Made by a program: the position numbers and the translations under genes
The notes under the pieces: model-generated
Database searches by the model: none
Told to the model about the DNA's origin: nothing
Seen by the model: only the letters and a program-made list of their open reading frames with translations
Part shown: piece by piece, positions 44,191 through 53,145 of the stretch
How the letters are laid out: each line of letters begins with the position of its first letter
Numbering within the stretch: the stretch's first letter is position 1
Source: Conexibacter sp. CPCC 205762
GTDB lineage: Bacteria > Actinomycetota > Thermoleophilia > Solirubrobacterales > Solirubrobacteraceae
Length of the DNA: 64,000 nt
NCBI RefSeq assembly: GCF_030646155.1
Contig: NZ_JAUTDN010000037.1
Coordinates: 1-64,000 of the forward strand
Direction: 5' to 3'

Positions 44191-44844
44191 TCAGAGGATG
44201 CCGTAGCGCTCGAAGGCGACCGACGCCTTCATGCCGTTGGCCAGCTCGCGGCGGACGTGGTTCTCGCCGCTGACCTTCTCCAGCGCGAGCGCGATCACGC
44301 GCTCCTCGACGTCCTGCGGCACGACCACCAGCCCGTCGGCGTCGCCGACGACGAGGTCGCCGGAGTGGATCGTCACGCCGCCGCACTCGACCGGCTCGTC
44401 GGCGGTCACGACCTCGTCGCGGCCGAGCGAGTCGGCCGGGCAGAGGCCGCGCGTGATCGTCGGGAAGGCGAGCCTGTTCAGCTCGCGCACGTCGCGCGTG
44501 CCGCCGTCGATCACGGCGCCGCGGCCGCCGGCCGCTCTGATCGCGGTCGCCAGCAGCCCGCCGAAGAGGCCGGAGGAGTTGCGCCCGCCGGCGTCGATGA
44601 AGAGGACGTCGCCGGGCTGCAGCGAGTCGATCATCTCCAGCAGCTTCGCGTACGGCTTCTCGGGCCGCTCGGCGACCGCGATCGCGCGCGTCGGCCGCAG
44701 CCGCCCGACGAGCACCCAGTCGCCCTCGACGACCGGTCTCAGCTCGCTGCGGATCACCTGGTCGGGCAGCCCGATCGTGTCGAGCACGTCGGAGACGACC
44801 GCCGAGTAGAGCTTCTCCGCCAACAGGTCGTAGTCAGCGCTCAT
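44191..44844 (-). CDS. RraA-like / HMG aldolase family protein
   Basis: 217 residues. GGRNSSGLFGGLLATAIRAAG, GAVIDGGTRDV and GDLVVGDADGLVVVP define the RraA/4-hydroxy-4-methyl-2-oxoglutarate aldolase fold; Arg/Asp in IDGGTRD bind the oxoacid and metal. In catabolic operons such proteins act as oxoacid aldolases or decarboxylases rather than RNase E regulators. A GTTTCATTCA half-site lies at 44860-44869, just upstream of its ATG. Confidence 0.85.
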   Translation of the reverse strand: MSADYDLLAEKLYSAVVSDVLDTIGLPDQVIRSELRPVVEGDWVLVGRLRPTRAIAVAERPEKPYAKLLEMIDSLQPGDVLFIDAGGRNSSGLFGGLLATAIRAAGGRGAVIDGGTRDVRELNRLAFPTITRGLCPADSLGRDEVVTADEPVECGGVTIHSGDLVVGDADGLVVVPQDVEERVIALALEKVSGENHVRRELANGMKASVAFERYGIL

Positions 44845-44859
44845 CAGTTGATTCCCCGC

Positions 44860-44869
44860 GTTTCATTCA
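44860..44869. promoter_or_regulatory. GTTTCATTCA half-site upstream of the RraA-like gene
   Basis: Same 8-nt GTTTCATT core as at 46799, 55876-55885 (reverse) and 62796. The partner half is poor. It lies in the 46-bp gap between the SDR and the RraA-like gene. Confidence 0.4.
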
Positions 44870-44890
44870 GGTGTGGTGGGTTCGGTGGTG

Positions 44891-45682
44891 TCACCAGATC
44901 GACCAGCCGCCGTCGACGACGAGATCGGCGCCGGTCACGAACGAGGCGTCCTCTGAGCAGAGGAAGCGCACGGCCGCGGCCAGCTCCTCGGGCCGGCCGA
45001 CGCGGCGCAGCGGCGTCGCCTGCGCGAGCTGCTCGCGCACCGACGGATCGATCGGCGCGTCCTCGACCGGGAACATCCCCGGGCTGACGCTGTTGACGGT
45101 GATGTTCCAGCGGCCGACGGCGGCCGCAAGCTCGCGCGTGAGCTGCTTGACGGCGCCCTTGGAGGCGGCGTAGGCGACCTCGCGCATCGGCCCGCGGTCG
45201 CCGGCCGTCTCGCCCGGCACGAGCGGCTCGTAGTGCGCGTTGTTCAACGCGACCGAGCCGTAGACCGAGGCGATGTTGACGATCCGCCCGCCGCCGCGCT
45301 CGCGCAGCAGCGGCAGCGCCGCGCGCGCCAGCTCGAAGCCGGCGCTGACGTTGGTCGTGAGGACGCGCTCCCACGCCTCCTCCGGGTAGTCGAGCAGCGG
45401 CGCGAGCGCGGAGACGGCGGCGTTGTTGACGAGCGCGTCGAGGCCGCCGAAGCGCTCGACGGCGGTCGCCAGCAGCCGCGCGCGGTCGGCGCCGTCGGTC
45501 ACGTCGGCGACGACCGCGACGACCGGGGCGACGCCCTCGCGCGCGGACAGCGCGGCGACGGTCGCGTCGAGCCGCTCCTGCCGGCGGCCGGCGATCACGC
45601 AGGCGGTGCCGGCGGCGCTCAGCGCCGCGGCCGTCGCGCGGCCGAGCCCTGTCGCGCCTCCGGTGACGATCGCGACCCGCAT
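44891..45682 (-). CDS. SDR-family dehydrogenase
   Basis: 263 residues. VTGGATGLGRAT is the cofactor site and IAGRRQERLD suggests NADP(H). Ser in NIASVYGS and YAASKGAVK form the catalytic pair. An unusual insert between them (about 150-175, with NNAHYEPLVPGETAGDRGP) widens the active-site loop. SDRs with this kind of loop occur among sugar and gluconate dehydrogenases. Its start overlaps the ADH stop by one base (TGATG). Confidence 0.85.
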   Translation of the reverse strand: MRVAIVTGGATGLGRATAAALSAAGTACVIAGRRQERLDATVAALSAREGVAPVVAVVADVTDGADRARLLATAVERFGGLDALVNNAAVSALAPLLDYPEEAWERVLTTNVSAGFELARAALPLLRERGGGRIVNIASVYGSVALNNAHYEPLVPGETAGDRGPMREVAYAASKGAVKQLTRELAAAVGRWNITVNSVSPGMFPVEDAPIDPSVREQLAQATPLRRVGRPEELAAAVRFLCSEDASFVTGADLVVDGGWSIW

Positions 45683-46821
45683 CAGAAGACGATCAGCCCT
45701 CGTGCCAGCTCACCCGCGGCGAGATCGGCGAACGCCTGGTCGGCCTCGTCGAGGGGGTAGCGGCGCGTCACGAGCCGGTCCAGCGGCAGCCGGCCGGCGA
45801 GGTGGAGGTCGACGAAGCGGGGGAAGTCGAGCGGCGGGTTGGAGGAGCCGTAGACGGAGCCGACCAGCGTCCGCTCGCCGACGAGCAGCTGATGCGGCGG
45901 CAGCTCGATCGGCTTCGTTCTCGTCGGCGGGTTGCCGAGCAGCACGCAGGTGCCGCCGACGGCGAGCGCGGCGAACGCCTGCTCGACGGCGGTCGCGTCG
46001 CCGACGGCGACGATCGCGTGGTCGACGCCGCCGGGCACGAGCGCCTTGATCTGCTCGGCCGGGTCGCCGGCGGAGGCGTCGACGGTCAGCGTCGCGCCCA
46101 GCTCGCGCGCGTAGTCGAGCTTGGCGGCGCGCGTGTCGACGCCGACGATCGGCGTGGCGCCGGCGACGACCGCGCCGAGCACGGCGCTGAGGCCGATCCC
46201 GCCGCAGCCGAAGACGGCGACCGACTCGCCGGCGCGGACGCGCGCGGCGTTCAGCACGCCGCCGCAGCCGGTCGTGACGGCGCAGCCGACGAGCGCGGCC
46301 AGCTCCAGCGGCATCGCGTCGGGCAGCTTGATCGCGCCGCGCGCCGGGATCACCGTGTAGGGCGCGTAGGTGGCGGGGCCGTAGTGGTGGACGGGCTCGC
46401 CGTCGCGGTGGAAGCGGGGCGTGCCGTCGATGCCGCCGCCGAACGGCGGCGGGTCGAGGCAGACGCCGGGCTTGCCGGCCTGGCAGGAGCGGCAGCGGCC
46501 GCAGCCGGGCGCCCACGAGATGATCACGCGATCGCCCGGCGCGAGCCCGACGACGCCCGTGCCGACCGACTCGATCGTGCCGGCGCCCTCGTCGCCGAGC
46601 ACGAGCGGCAGCGGCAGCCCCTCGTGGCTGCCGTCGACCGCGTGCAGGCAGCTGTGGCAGACGCCGGAGGCGGCCATCTGGATCCGCACCTCGCCGGCCT
46701 GCGGCGGGTCGACGGTGAGGCGCTGGATCTCCAGCGGCCGGCCGGTCGCGACGAGCACCGGGACGTCGACCTCCAGCGTCGTCCCCGCCGTCTGCGACGT
46801 TTCATTAAGTGAAACGCTCAT
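45682..46821 (-). CDS. Zinc-dependent alcohol dehydrogenase (MDR family)
   Basis: 379 residues. The catalytic-zinc Cys is in SGVCHSCLHAVDG, GDEGAGTIESVG supplies Glu, and the structural-zinc Cys quartet is in CGRCRSCQAGKPGVC. FGCGGIGLSAVLGAVVAG is the NAD Rossmann motif, and the Asp in GVDTRAAK marks NAD use. The first codons (residues 3-8) are themselves an operator-like palindrome (46799-46815). It has its own promoter and heads the reverse-strand operon to 38417. Confidence 0.9.
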   Translation of the reverse strand: MSVSLNETSQTAGTTLEVDVPVLVATGRPLEIQRLTVDPPQAGEVRIQMAASGVCHSCLHAVDGSHEGLPLPLVLGDEGAGTIESVGTGVVGLAPGDRVIISWAPGCGRCRSCQAGKPGVCLDPPPFGGGIDGTPRFHRDGEPVHHYGPATYAPYTVIPARGAIKLPDAMPLELAALVGCAVTTGCGGVLNAARVRAGESVAVFGCGGIGLSAVLGAVVAGATPIVGVDTRAAKLDYARELGATLTVDASAGDPAEQIKALVPGGVDHAIVAVGDATAVEQAFAALAVGGTCVLLGNPPTRTKPIELPPHQLLVGERTLVGSVYGSSNPPLDFPRFVDLHLAGRLPLDRLVTRRYPLDEADQAFADLAAGELARGLIVF

Positions 46822-46859
46822 CTCAAAAACACTCTACCAATCGATCTCGGTGATGACAA
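46799..46859 (-). promoter_or_regulatory. ADH promoter with operator-like palindrome inside the coding start
   Basis: Reverse-strand TTGTCA (46854-46859), 17 bp, TAGAGT (46831-46836) is a good sigma-70-type promoter. Transcription should start near 46824, leaving almost no leader before the ATG at 46819-46821. gtttcattaagtgaaac (46799-46815) has GTTTCA/TGAAAC arms around 5 bp and lies in codons 3-8, so a bound regulator would block elongation. The IclR protein at 48487 is the candidate. Confidence 0.65.
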
Positions 46860-46871
46860 TTGAGTCGCGCA

Positions 46872-47684
46872 TCAGCGCATCGTCCAGCCGCCGTCGACGG
46901 TCAGGACCTGACCCGTGACGAAGCTGCTCTCGGGCGCGCAGAGGAAGACGACGGCGCCGACGAGGTCCTCCGGCAGGCCGCGCCGCGGGATGCTCTGGAG
47001 CGCTGCCTGCTCGGCCGCGAGCGCGTCCTGGTCGGGAAACTGCTCCAGCTCCGCCTCGGTCCGGATCGCGCCCGGCATGACGCAGTTGACGCGGATCCCG
47101 GCGCCGCCGGCCTCCCGCGCGAGCGCCCGCGTGAAGCCGAGGATCCCGGCCTTGCTGGTGACGTAGTGGAGCGCGCCGGCGGCGCCCAGCTCGACCGTCA
47201 CGCTGGAGACGGTCACGATCGCGCCGCCGCCCTGTTCGAGCATCTGCGGGTGGACCGCCTGCGCGCACCACAGCAGGCCGTCGAGGTTGGCGCCGAGCAC
47301 GCGCCGCCACTCGTCCGGATCGATCTCCGTCCAGGCGACGCGCGCGGTCGCGGCGGCGTTGGCGACGAGCAGGTCGACCGGCCCGAGCTGCTCGCGTGCG
47401 TGCGCGGCGAACGCCTCGACCTGCGCCCTGTCGCTCACGTCGCCGCTGACGACGGCCGCGCGGGCGCCGCTCGCGCGCAGCTCGCGCGCGAGCGCCTCCG
47501 CCTCGGCGGCGTCCTGCGCGCCGGGCCGGTGGTGGATCGCGACCGCCGCCCCCTCGGCCGCGAGCCCGCGGCAGAGCGCCGCGCCGATCCCGCGCGCGGC
47601 GCCGGTCACGAGCGCGACCCGCCCCGCGAGGCGCCCGCCGCCCGCGCCCGCCGCGCCCGCGCCTGCCGGCGCTGCCGCGCTCAT
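46872..47684 (-). CDS. SDR-family dehydrogenase
   Basis: 270 residues with a Gly/Ala-rich 20-residue leader. VTGAARGIGAAL is the cofactor site, with NAAATARVAW, Ser in VTVSSVTVELG and YVTSKAG as the catalytic pair; CVMPGAIRTEAE and LTVDGGWTMR are SDR C-terminal marks. Last gene of the transporter operon starting at 55723. The start overlaps the preceding SDR stop (ATGA, 47681-47684). Confidence 0.85.
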   Translation of the reverse strand: MSAAAPAGAGAAGAGGGRLAGRVALVTGAARGIGAALCRGLAAEGAAVAIHHRPGAQDAAEAEALARELRASGARAAVVSGDVSDRAQVEAFAAHAREQLGPVDLLVANAAATARVAWTEIDPDEWRRVLGANLDGLLWCAQAVHPQMLEQGGGAIVTVSSVTVELGAAGALHYVTSKAGILGFTRALAREAGGAGIRVNCVMPGAIRTEAELEQFPDQDALAAEQAALQSIPRRGLPEDLVGAVVFLCAPESSFVTGQVLTVDGGWTMR

Positions 47685-48490
47685 CTGCCCGCCTCCCGCG
47701 CCAGCCGCGCGCGGATCTGCTGCACGTTCGCGCGCCCGCGGGCGGCGAGCGTGCCGCCGTCGAGCGGGATGTCGGCGCCGCTGATCCAGCCGGCGTCGTC
47801 GCTGGCGAGGAAGGCGACGAGGCCGGCCGCGTCCTCCGGCTCGCCGAAGCGGCCGAGCGGGATGCGCGCGTTCTCGGCGTCGATCTCGGCCTGCGTCAGC
47901 GCGCCGAGCATCGGCGTGCGGACCGAGCCGGGACGGATCGTGTTGACGGTGATCCCGTCCGGCCCCAGCTCCATCGCGAGCGAGCGCGAGAAGGCCTCCA
48001 TCGCTGCCTTCGAGGCGGCGTACGCGGCGTAGCCGGCGGTCCCGCCGGCGGCGTTGTTCGACGACCAGTTGACGATCCGCCCGCCCTCACCGGCCGCGAC
48101 CATCGCCCGCGCCGCCGCGACGTTCGCGCGCACGACGCCGTGGAAGTTGACGCCGAGCACGCGCTGCCAGTGCGTCTCGTCGGCGTCGAGCGCCAGCCCG
48201 CCCTCCAGCACGCCGGCGGCGACCGCCAGCAGCCACGGCGGCCCGAGCCGCTCGACAACCTCGGCGACCGCGGCCTCGACCGACGCGGCCGAGCCGGCGA
48301 GGTCGAGCGGGAGCGTCATCGCCCCCGCCGCGCCCGCGGCCTCCAGCTGCTCGGCGAGCCCGGCCAGCCGTTCCTCGTCGCGGTCAGCCGCCGCGACCTT
48401 CCAGCCGTCGGCGGCCAGCCGCAGGGCGGTCGCCCGCCCCATCCCGCTGGCGGCGCCGATCACGAGCGCAACGCGCGGTCGCACGTTCAC
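47681..48490 (-). CDS. SDR-family dehydrogenase
   Basis: 269 residues. VIGAASGMGRAT replaces the usual TGxxxGIG (first Thr is Ile), a mild variant. AAADRDEERLA suggests NAD(H). Ser in WSSNNAAGG and YAASKAAME are the catalytic residues. A longer C-terminus (about 250-269) follows the GADIPLDGG end block. The GTG at 48490 overlaps the IclR stop (GTGA). Confidence 0.83.
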   Translation of the reverse strand: MNVRPRVALVIGAASGMGRATALRLAADGWKVAAADRDEERLAGLAEQLEAAGAAGAMTLPLDLAGSAASVEAAVAEVVERLGPPWLLAVAAGVLEGGLALDADETHWQRVLGVNFHGVVRANVAAARAMVAAGEGGRIVNWSSNNAAGGTAGYAAYAASKAAMEAFSRSLAMELGPDGITVNTIRPGSVRTPMLGALTQAEIDAENARIPLGRFGEPEDAAGLVAFLASDDAGWISGADIPLDGGTLAARGRANVQQIRARLAREAGR

Positions 48491-49305
48491 GCCTCGACCC
48501 GGTCGCCTCCCCTCGGGCGCAATCGCCTGCCCAGGTAGCTCGCCTCCTCGGCGAGCGCGGCCGCGACTCTGGCCGCGTCCTCGCGTGAGAGCCGCACGGC
48601 GGGAGCGCTGACGCTGATGCCGGCCGGCACGCGCGCGCCCGGGAGCGCGATCGCGACGCAGCGGGCGCCCTCCTCGTTCTCCTCGTCGTCGATCGCGTAG
48701 CCGTTGGCGCGCACGTCGGCGAGCGAGGCGACCAGCTCCTCGGCGGAGGTGACGGTGCGGGTCGTCAGCGCCGGCATGCCCGCGCTGGCGACGATCCGCC
48801 GCACCTGCTCCTCCGGCAGCCCGGCCGCGATCGCACGGCCCAGCGCCGTCGAGTGGACGTAGTCGCGGTCGCCGCGTCTGGCCGCCAGCCGCATCGCTCT
48901 GTGGCTCTCGACGATCTCCAGGTAGAGCACGCGGTCGCCGTCGAGCACGCCGAAGTTGACGGTCTCGCCGAAGCGGTCGCGGAAGCGCTCCAGCACCGGC
49001 CGCGCCCGCGCCGACAGCAGCTCGAAGTGGCGCTGCTGCGACGGCAGCGCGACGCCGAGCGTGTAGTCGCCGCCATCGGGATCCTTCTCGACGTAGCCGC
49101 GCGCCTCCAGCGTCGCGAGGTAGCGGAAGACCGACGACTTCGGCAGTCCGGTGACCTCCGCGAGCGTGACGAGCGACACGCCGCCCTCGGCACGCTGAAG
49201 CGTGTCGAGGATGTCGGCGACGCGTTCGACGGCGCGGACCGAGTACCGGCCGCTGCCCTCGCTCGCGTCGTGTGCGGGCTCGTTCACATCTGCATCGTCG
49301 CTCAC
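48487..49305 (-). CDS. IclR-family transcriptional regulator
   Basis: 272 residues. The winged HTH (about 20-85: SVRAVERVADILDTLQ, VTLAEVTGLPKSSVFRYL) is followed by the IclR effector domain (about 95-265: ALGRAIAAGLPE, RANGYAIDDEENEEGARCVA). The ENEEGxxCVA block is the family mark. It starts at a GTG overlapping the ATPase stop and is the only regulator inside the transporter operon, so it probably senses the imported substrate and binds the GTTTCATT-type sites. Upstream frames that extend to 49395 overlap the ATPase and are rejected. Confidence 0.9.
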   Translation of the reverse strand: MSDDADVNEPAHDASEGSGRYSVRAVERVADILDTLQRAEGGVSLVTLAEVTGLPKSSVFRYLATLEARGYVEKDPDGGDYTLGVALPSQQRHFELLSARARPVLERFRDRFGETVNFGVLDGDRVLYLEIVESHRAMRLAARRGDRDYVHSTALGRAIAAGLPEEQVRRIVASAGMPALTTRTVTSAEELVASLADVRANGYAIDDEENEEGARCVAIALPGARVPAGISVSAPAVRLSREDAARVAAALAEEASYLGRRLRPRGGDRVEA

Positions 49306-50273
49306 GCGAGCGGATGGGAGCACCAATGCCTCCGATCTCCGTCGACCTTCGGGACGGGGAAACCCGCCCGGCAGTCGTCTTGAACCTTCCAACAACGGGT
49401 CGCGAACGGGCAGCCCGGAGGGGGCTTGCGCGCTGACGGCACCGGTCCTTCGAGCACGATCCGCTCCGTCGCGCGGCCGGCCAGCGTCGGCACGGCCGAG
49501 AAGAGCGCCTTCGTGTAGGGATGGCGCGGGGACGCTGCCAGCGCCTCCGCGGGGCCTTCCTCGACGACGCGCCCGAGGTACATCACCGCGATCCGGTCGG
49601 CGACATGGCGGACGGCGTGGATGTCGTGCGAGATGAAGACCATGCTGAGGTCGAGCCGCGCGCGCAGGTCGTCGAGCAGGTTGAGGATCTGCGCCTTGAC
49701 CGAGACGTCGAGCGCCGAGGTCGGCTCGTCCGCGATCACGACCGCCGGGTCGAGCGCGAGCGCCCGCGCGATCGCGACGCGCTGGCGCTGGCCGCCCGAC
49801 AGCTGCCGCGGCAGCCGGTCGGCGACCGAGGCGCTCAAGCCGACCAGCTCGATCAGCTCGGCGACGCGCTGCTTGCGCGAGGACGCGGTCCCGACCTCGT
49901 GGACGTCGAGCGGGTCGCGCACGAGGTCCCCGACCCGCCAGCGCGGATTCAACGACGAGGCCGGGTCCTGGAAGACCATCGCGACCTCGCGCGCGAACAG
50001 CCTGCGGCGCTCGTCGCGGCTCATCGACCAGACGTCGCGCTCGCCGTAGCGGAGCGTGCCGCCGGTCGGCCGCTGCAGGCCGACGAGGACCTTCGCGAGC
50101 GTCGACTTGCCGCAGCCGGACTCGCCGACGAGGCCGACGACCTCGCCCGGCGCGACGCGGAAGTCGACCTGCTCGACGGCGTGCACGACCGCCTTTCCGA
50201 GCAGCCCCTCGCGCACGGGGAAGTGGACGCTGAGCTGCTCGCAGGCGAGGCCGCCCGTGCTGATCGCGGTCAC
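49302..50273 (-). CDS. Oligopeptide/dipeptide-type ABC transporter ATPase (DppF/OppF)
   Basis: 323 residues. LVGESGCGKST (Walker A), LSGGQRQRVAIARAL (signature) and VIADEPTSALD (Walker B); the C-terminal Opp extension with three Cys (GCPFATRCWKVQDDC) is typical. It pairs with the ATPase half of the fused protein upstream. The GTG start at 50273 overlaps the fusion gene's stop (GTGA). Confidence 0.94.
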   Translation of the reverse strand: MTAISTGGLACEQLSVHFPVREGLLGKAVVHAVEQVDFRVAPGEVVGLVGESGCGKSTLAKVLVGLQRPTGGTLRYGERDVWSMSRDERRRLFAREVAMVFQDPASSLNPRWRVGDLVRDPLDVHEVGTASSRKQRVAELIELVGLSASVADRLPRQLSGGQRQRVAIARALALDPAVVIADEPTSALDVSVKAQILNLLDDLRARLDLSMVFISHDIHAVRHVADRIAVMYLGRVVEEGPAEALAASPRHPYTKALFSAVPTLAGRATERIVLEGPVPSARKPPPGCPFATRCWKVQDDCRAGFPVPKVDGDRRHWCSHPLA

Positions 50274-52195
50274 TGCGTCACCGCCTCTCGTTCGCGGGTT
50301 GCCGGGACGACCGGGTGGTAGCAGGCGAGGAAGCGCTCGTCGCCGTTGTCGAGCATCGGCGGCGCCGCGACGCGGCATTCGGCCGTCTCGCGCGCGCAGC
50401 GGCCGGCGAAGCGGCAGCCGGACGGGAAGGCGGCCGGCGGCGGCACGACGCCGTCGATCTGCGCCAGCCGCTCGCGGCCCTCCTCGAGCGAGCGGATCGC
50501 GCCGAGCAGGCCGTCGGTGTACGGGTGGCCGGGCGCCTCCACGACCCGCCGCGCGCCGCCGGCCTCGACCAGCTGGCCGGCGTACATCACCAGCACGCGG
50601 TCGGCCAGCTCGGCGACGAGCGCGAGGTCGTGCGAGACGAGCACGACCGAGAAGCCCAGCTCGGCCTGCAGCTCGCGCAGCAGGTCGACCACCTGCGCCT
50701 GGATCGTCTCGTCCAGCGCCGTCGTCGGCTCGTCGGCGACGAGCAGCTTCGGGTCGCGCGCGAGCGCGAGCGCGATCAGCACGCGCTGGCGCTGACCGCC
50801 GGAGAGCTGGTGCGGGTAGGAGCCGAGCAGCGCGCTCGACAGGCCGACCAGCTCCAGCAGCTGCTCCGGCGTGCGGCGCGCGCCGCGGCGGCAGACCTGC
50901 CGCAGCTGCTGGCGGACCGTCATCCCCGGGTTGAGCGAGGAGAGCGCGTCCTGGTAGATCATCGCGATCTCGCCGCCGAGCAGCGCGCGGCGCTCGCGCG
51001 CCGCCATCTGCAGCAGGTCGCGCCCCTGGAAGCGGATCGAGCCGCTGACCTCGGCGCCGTCGGGCAGCAGGCCCATGATCGCCAGCCCGGTCAGCGACTT
51101 GCCGCAGCCGGACTCGCCGACGAGGCCGACGACCTCGCCCTCGCGCACGTCGAACGAGATCGCCGACAGCAGCGGCAGCGGGCCGTAGGCGTCCGGGAAG
51201 CGGACGGTGAGGTCGTCGACCTGCAGCAGCGCGCCGCGCTCGGGCGCGGCCAGCAGCTCGTCGAGCGGGCGCTCCCAGCTCTCCAGCCGCTGCCGGTCGA
51301 CCGCCTCCTCGCCGGCCCCGCGCGGCGGCCGCGAGAGCGCGTCGGTCAACCCCTCGGCAAGCACGTTCAGCGCGAGCACGGCGGCGAAGATCGTCAGGCC
51401 GCCGAAGGTCGTCACCCACCAGCCGCCGGTGTACATCAGGTCCTTGCCCTCGGCGACGACGTTGCCCCACGAGGCGGTCGGCGGCTGGATCCCGACGCCG
51501 ATGAACGACAGCGTCGACTCCAACACGATCGCGTCGGCGACGATCGTCGCGGTGAAGACGAGCACCGGCACCGCGCAGTTGACGGCGACGTGGCGGACGA
51601 CGACGCGGACCTTGCCGCTGCCCATCACGCTCGCGGCCGCGACGTAGTCCTCGCCGAGCTGCTCGCGCACGTTCGCGTAGACGACGCGCGCCAGCTGCGG
51701 CGTGTAGATGACCGCGACGACGAGCGTCGTCGTCAGCACGCCGGCGCGCGTCACGGCCGCGACGCAGACGGCGATGATCACCGCCGGGAAGGCCATGAAG
51801 ACGTCGAGGAAGCGCATGATGCCCTCGTCGACGAGCTTGTGCGAGGTCGCCGCGAAGGCGCCCAGCAGCGCGCCGAGCAGCAGCGCCAGCAGCGTCGCGC
51901 CGAGGCCGACCGCGATCGACACGCGCGTGCCGGCGATCAGCCGCGAGAAGACGTCGCGGCCGAACTGGTCGGTGCCCATCAGGTGGTCGAGGCTCGGCCC
52001 GGTCGCGATCGGGCCGGCGTTCGTCTGCGTCGGCGAGAACGGCTCGATCAGCGGCGCGAAGATCGCCACCAGCACGAGCACGACGATCCAGCCGAGCGCG
52101 ATCCGCGAGCCCCAGCCGAGGCGGCTGAGGTCGAGTCTGCGGCCGCCGTCCCTGACGAGGCGGCGGGTCAGGTCCTGTCGCCAGCTCGGCAGCAT
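50270..52195 (-). CDS. Fused ABC permease (DppC type) and ATPase (DppD type)
   Basis: 641 residues in a single continuous frame. Residues about 1-300 are a DppC permease: N-terminal membrane helix (GWIVVLVLVAIFAPL), GTDQFGRDVFSRL, and the EAA-like loop EDYVAAASVMGSGKVRVVVRH (part: EDYVAAASVMGSG). Residues about 325-641 are a DppD ATPase: VGESGCGKSLTGL (Walker A), LSGGQRQRVLIALAL, LLVADEPTTALD and the Cys-rich tail (GCRFAGRCARETAEC). Normally these are two genes. Fusion locks one ATPase to one permease. The ATG at 52195 shares one base with the DppB stop. Confidence 0.92.
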   Translation of the reverse strand: MLPSWRQDLTRRLVRDGGRRLDLSRLGWGSRIALGWIVVLVLVAIFAPLIEPFSPTQTNAGPIATGPSLDHLMGTDQFGRDVFSRLIAGTRVSIAVGLGATLLALLLGALLGAFAATSHKLVDEGIMRFLDVFMAFPAVIIAVCVAAVTRAGVLTTTLVVAVIYTPQLARVVYANVREQLGEDYVAAASVMGSGKVRVVVRHVAVNCAVPVLVFTATIVADAIVLESTLSFIGVGIQPPTASWGNVVAEGKDLMYTGGWWVTTFGGLTIFAAVLALNVLAEGLTDALSRPPRGAGEEAVDRQRLESWERPLDELLAAPERGALLQVDDLTVRFPDAYGPLPLLSAISFDVREGEVVGLVGESGCGKSLTGLAIMGLLPDGAEVSGSIRFQGRDLLQMAARERRALLGGEIAMIYQDALSSLNPGMTVRQQLRQVCRRGARRTPEQLLELVGLSSALLGSYPHQLSGGQRQRVLIALALARDPKLLVADEPTTALDETIQAQVVDLLRELQAELGFSVVLVSHDLALVAELADRVLVMYAGQLVEAGGARRVVEAPGHPYTDGLLGAIRSLEEGRERLAQIDGVVPPPAAFPSGCRFAGRCARETAECRVAAPPMLDNGDERFLACYHPVVPATREREAVTQ

Positions 52196-53145
52196 CACGC
52201 CGTCCTCAGTCGCGGGTTGAGCAGGATCGAGAGCACGTCGACGACGAGGTTCACGACGATGAAGGCGAGCGTGCCGAAGAGGACGACGCCCTGGATGATC
52301 GCGAGGTCGCCGGAGTCGACGGCCGACAGCAGCAGCCGCCCGACGCCGGGCAGCGAGTAGATCGACTCGATCACGACGGCGCCGGAGAGCATGTAGCCGA
52401 TCCGCAGGCCGAGCACCGTCATCGGCGTGATCAGCGCGTTGCGCAGCACGTTGCGTCCGATGACGACGTACGGCGGCAGGCCGAGGCCGCGCGCGGTGCG
52501 GACGTAGTCGCGCTCCAGCTCCTGCACGACGGAGGCGCGCACGACGCGCACGAGCGTCGAGCCGGTCGACAGCGCCAGCGCCGAGGCCGGCAGGATCATC
52601 GCTTCGAACCACGAGCCGAGGCCGGCGCTCATCGGCAGGTAGCCGCCCGAGGGCAGCAGCCCCAGCTCCAGCGCGAAGATCTGCACCAGCACGAGGCCGA
52701 CCCAGAACGACGGCGCGGCGAGGCCGCCGATCGACAGCGCGCGGCCGAGCTTGTCGAACCACGTGCCGCGGTGGACGGCCGACAGGATCCCGAAGACGAG
52801 CGCGTAGACGACCGCCAGCAGCATCGCCAGCAGCGTCAGCTGGATCGTCACCGGGACCGCCTTCTGCAGCAGTGCGCCGACGTCCTGGCCGCTCGTCATC
52901 GAGACGCCCAGGTCGCCGTGCAGCAGGTCGCCGAGGAAGCGCAGGTAGCGCGTCGGCAGGGGGTCGTTGAGTCCGTTGGCGGCGGCGAACTCGGCACGCT
53001 GCTCCTTGCTGGCGAACTCGCCGAGGACGGCGGTCGCCGGATCGCCCGGCAGCAGCTGGACGATCAGGAAGACGATCACCGTCACCGCCAGCAGCAGCGG
53101 CACGACGATCGCGGCGCGCCGCAGGATCAGCCGCAGCGCGGTCAT
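52195..53145 (-). CDS. ABC transporter permease (DppB/OppB)
   Basis: 316 residues and six membrane helices. It opens LRLILRRAAIVVPLLLAVTVIVF (in parts: RRAAIVVPLLLAVTVIVF), has LLPGDPATAV in the first external loop, and RDYVRTARGLGLPPYVVIGRNVLRNA as the EAA loop (part: YVRTARGLGLPP). It forms the translocation path with the permease half of the next protein. The start overlaps the aldolase stop (ATGA, 53142-53145). Confidence 0.94.
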   Translation of the reverse strand: MTALRLILRRAAIVVPLLLAVTVIVFLIVQLLPGDPATAVLGEFASKEQRAEFAAANGLNDPLPTRYLRFLGDLLHGDLGVSMTSGQDVGALLQKAVPVTIQLTLLAMLLAVVYALVFGILSAVHRGTWFDKLGRALSIGGLAAPSFWVGLVLVQIFALELGLLPSGGYLPMSAGLGSWFEAMILPASALALSTGSTLVRVVRASVVQELERDYVRTARGLGLPPYVVIGRNVLRNALITPMTVLGLRIGYMLSGAVVIESIYSLPGVGRLLLSAVDSGDLAIIQGVVLFGTLAFIVVNLVVDVLSILLNPRLRTA

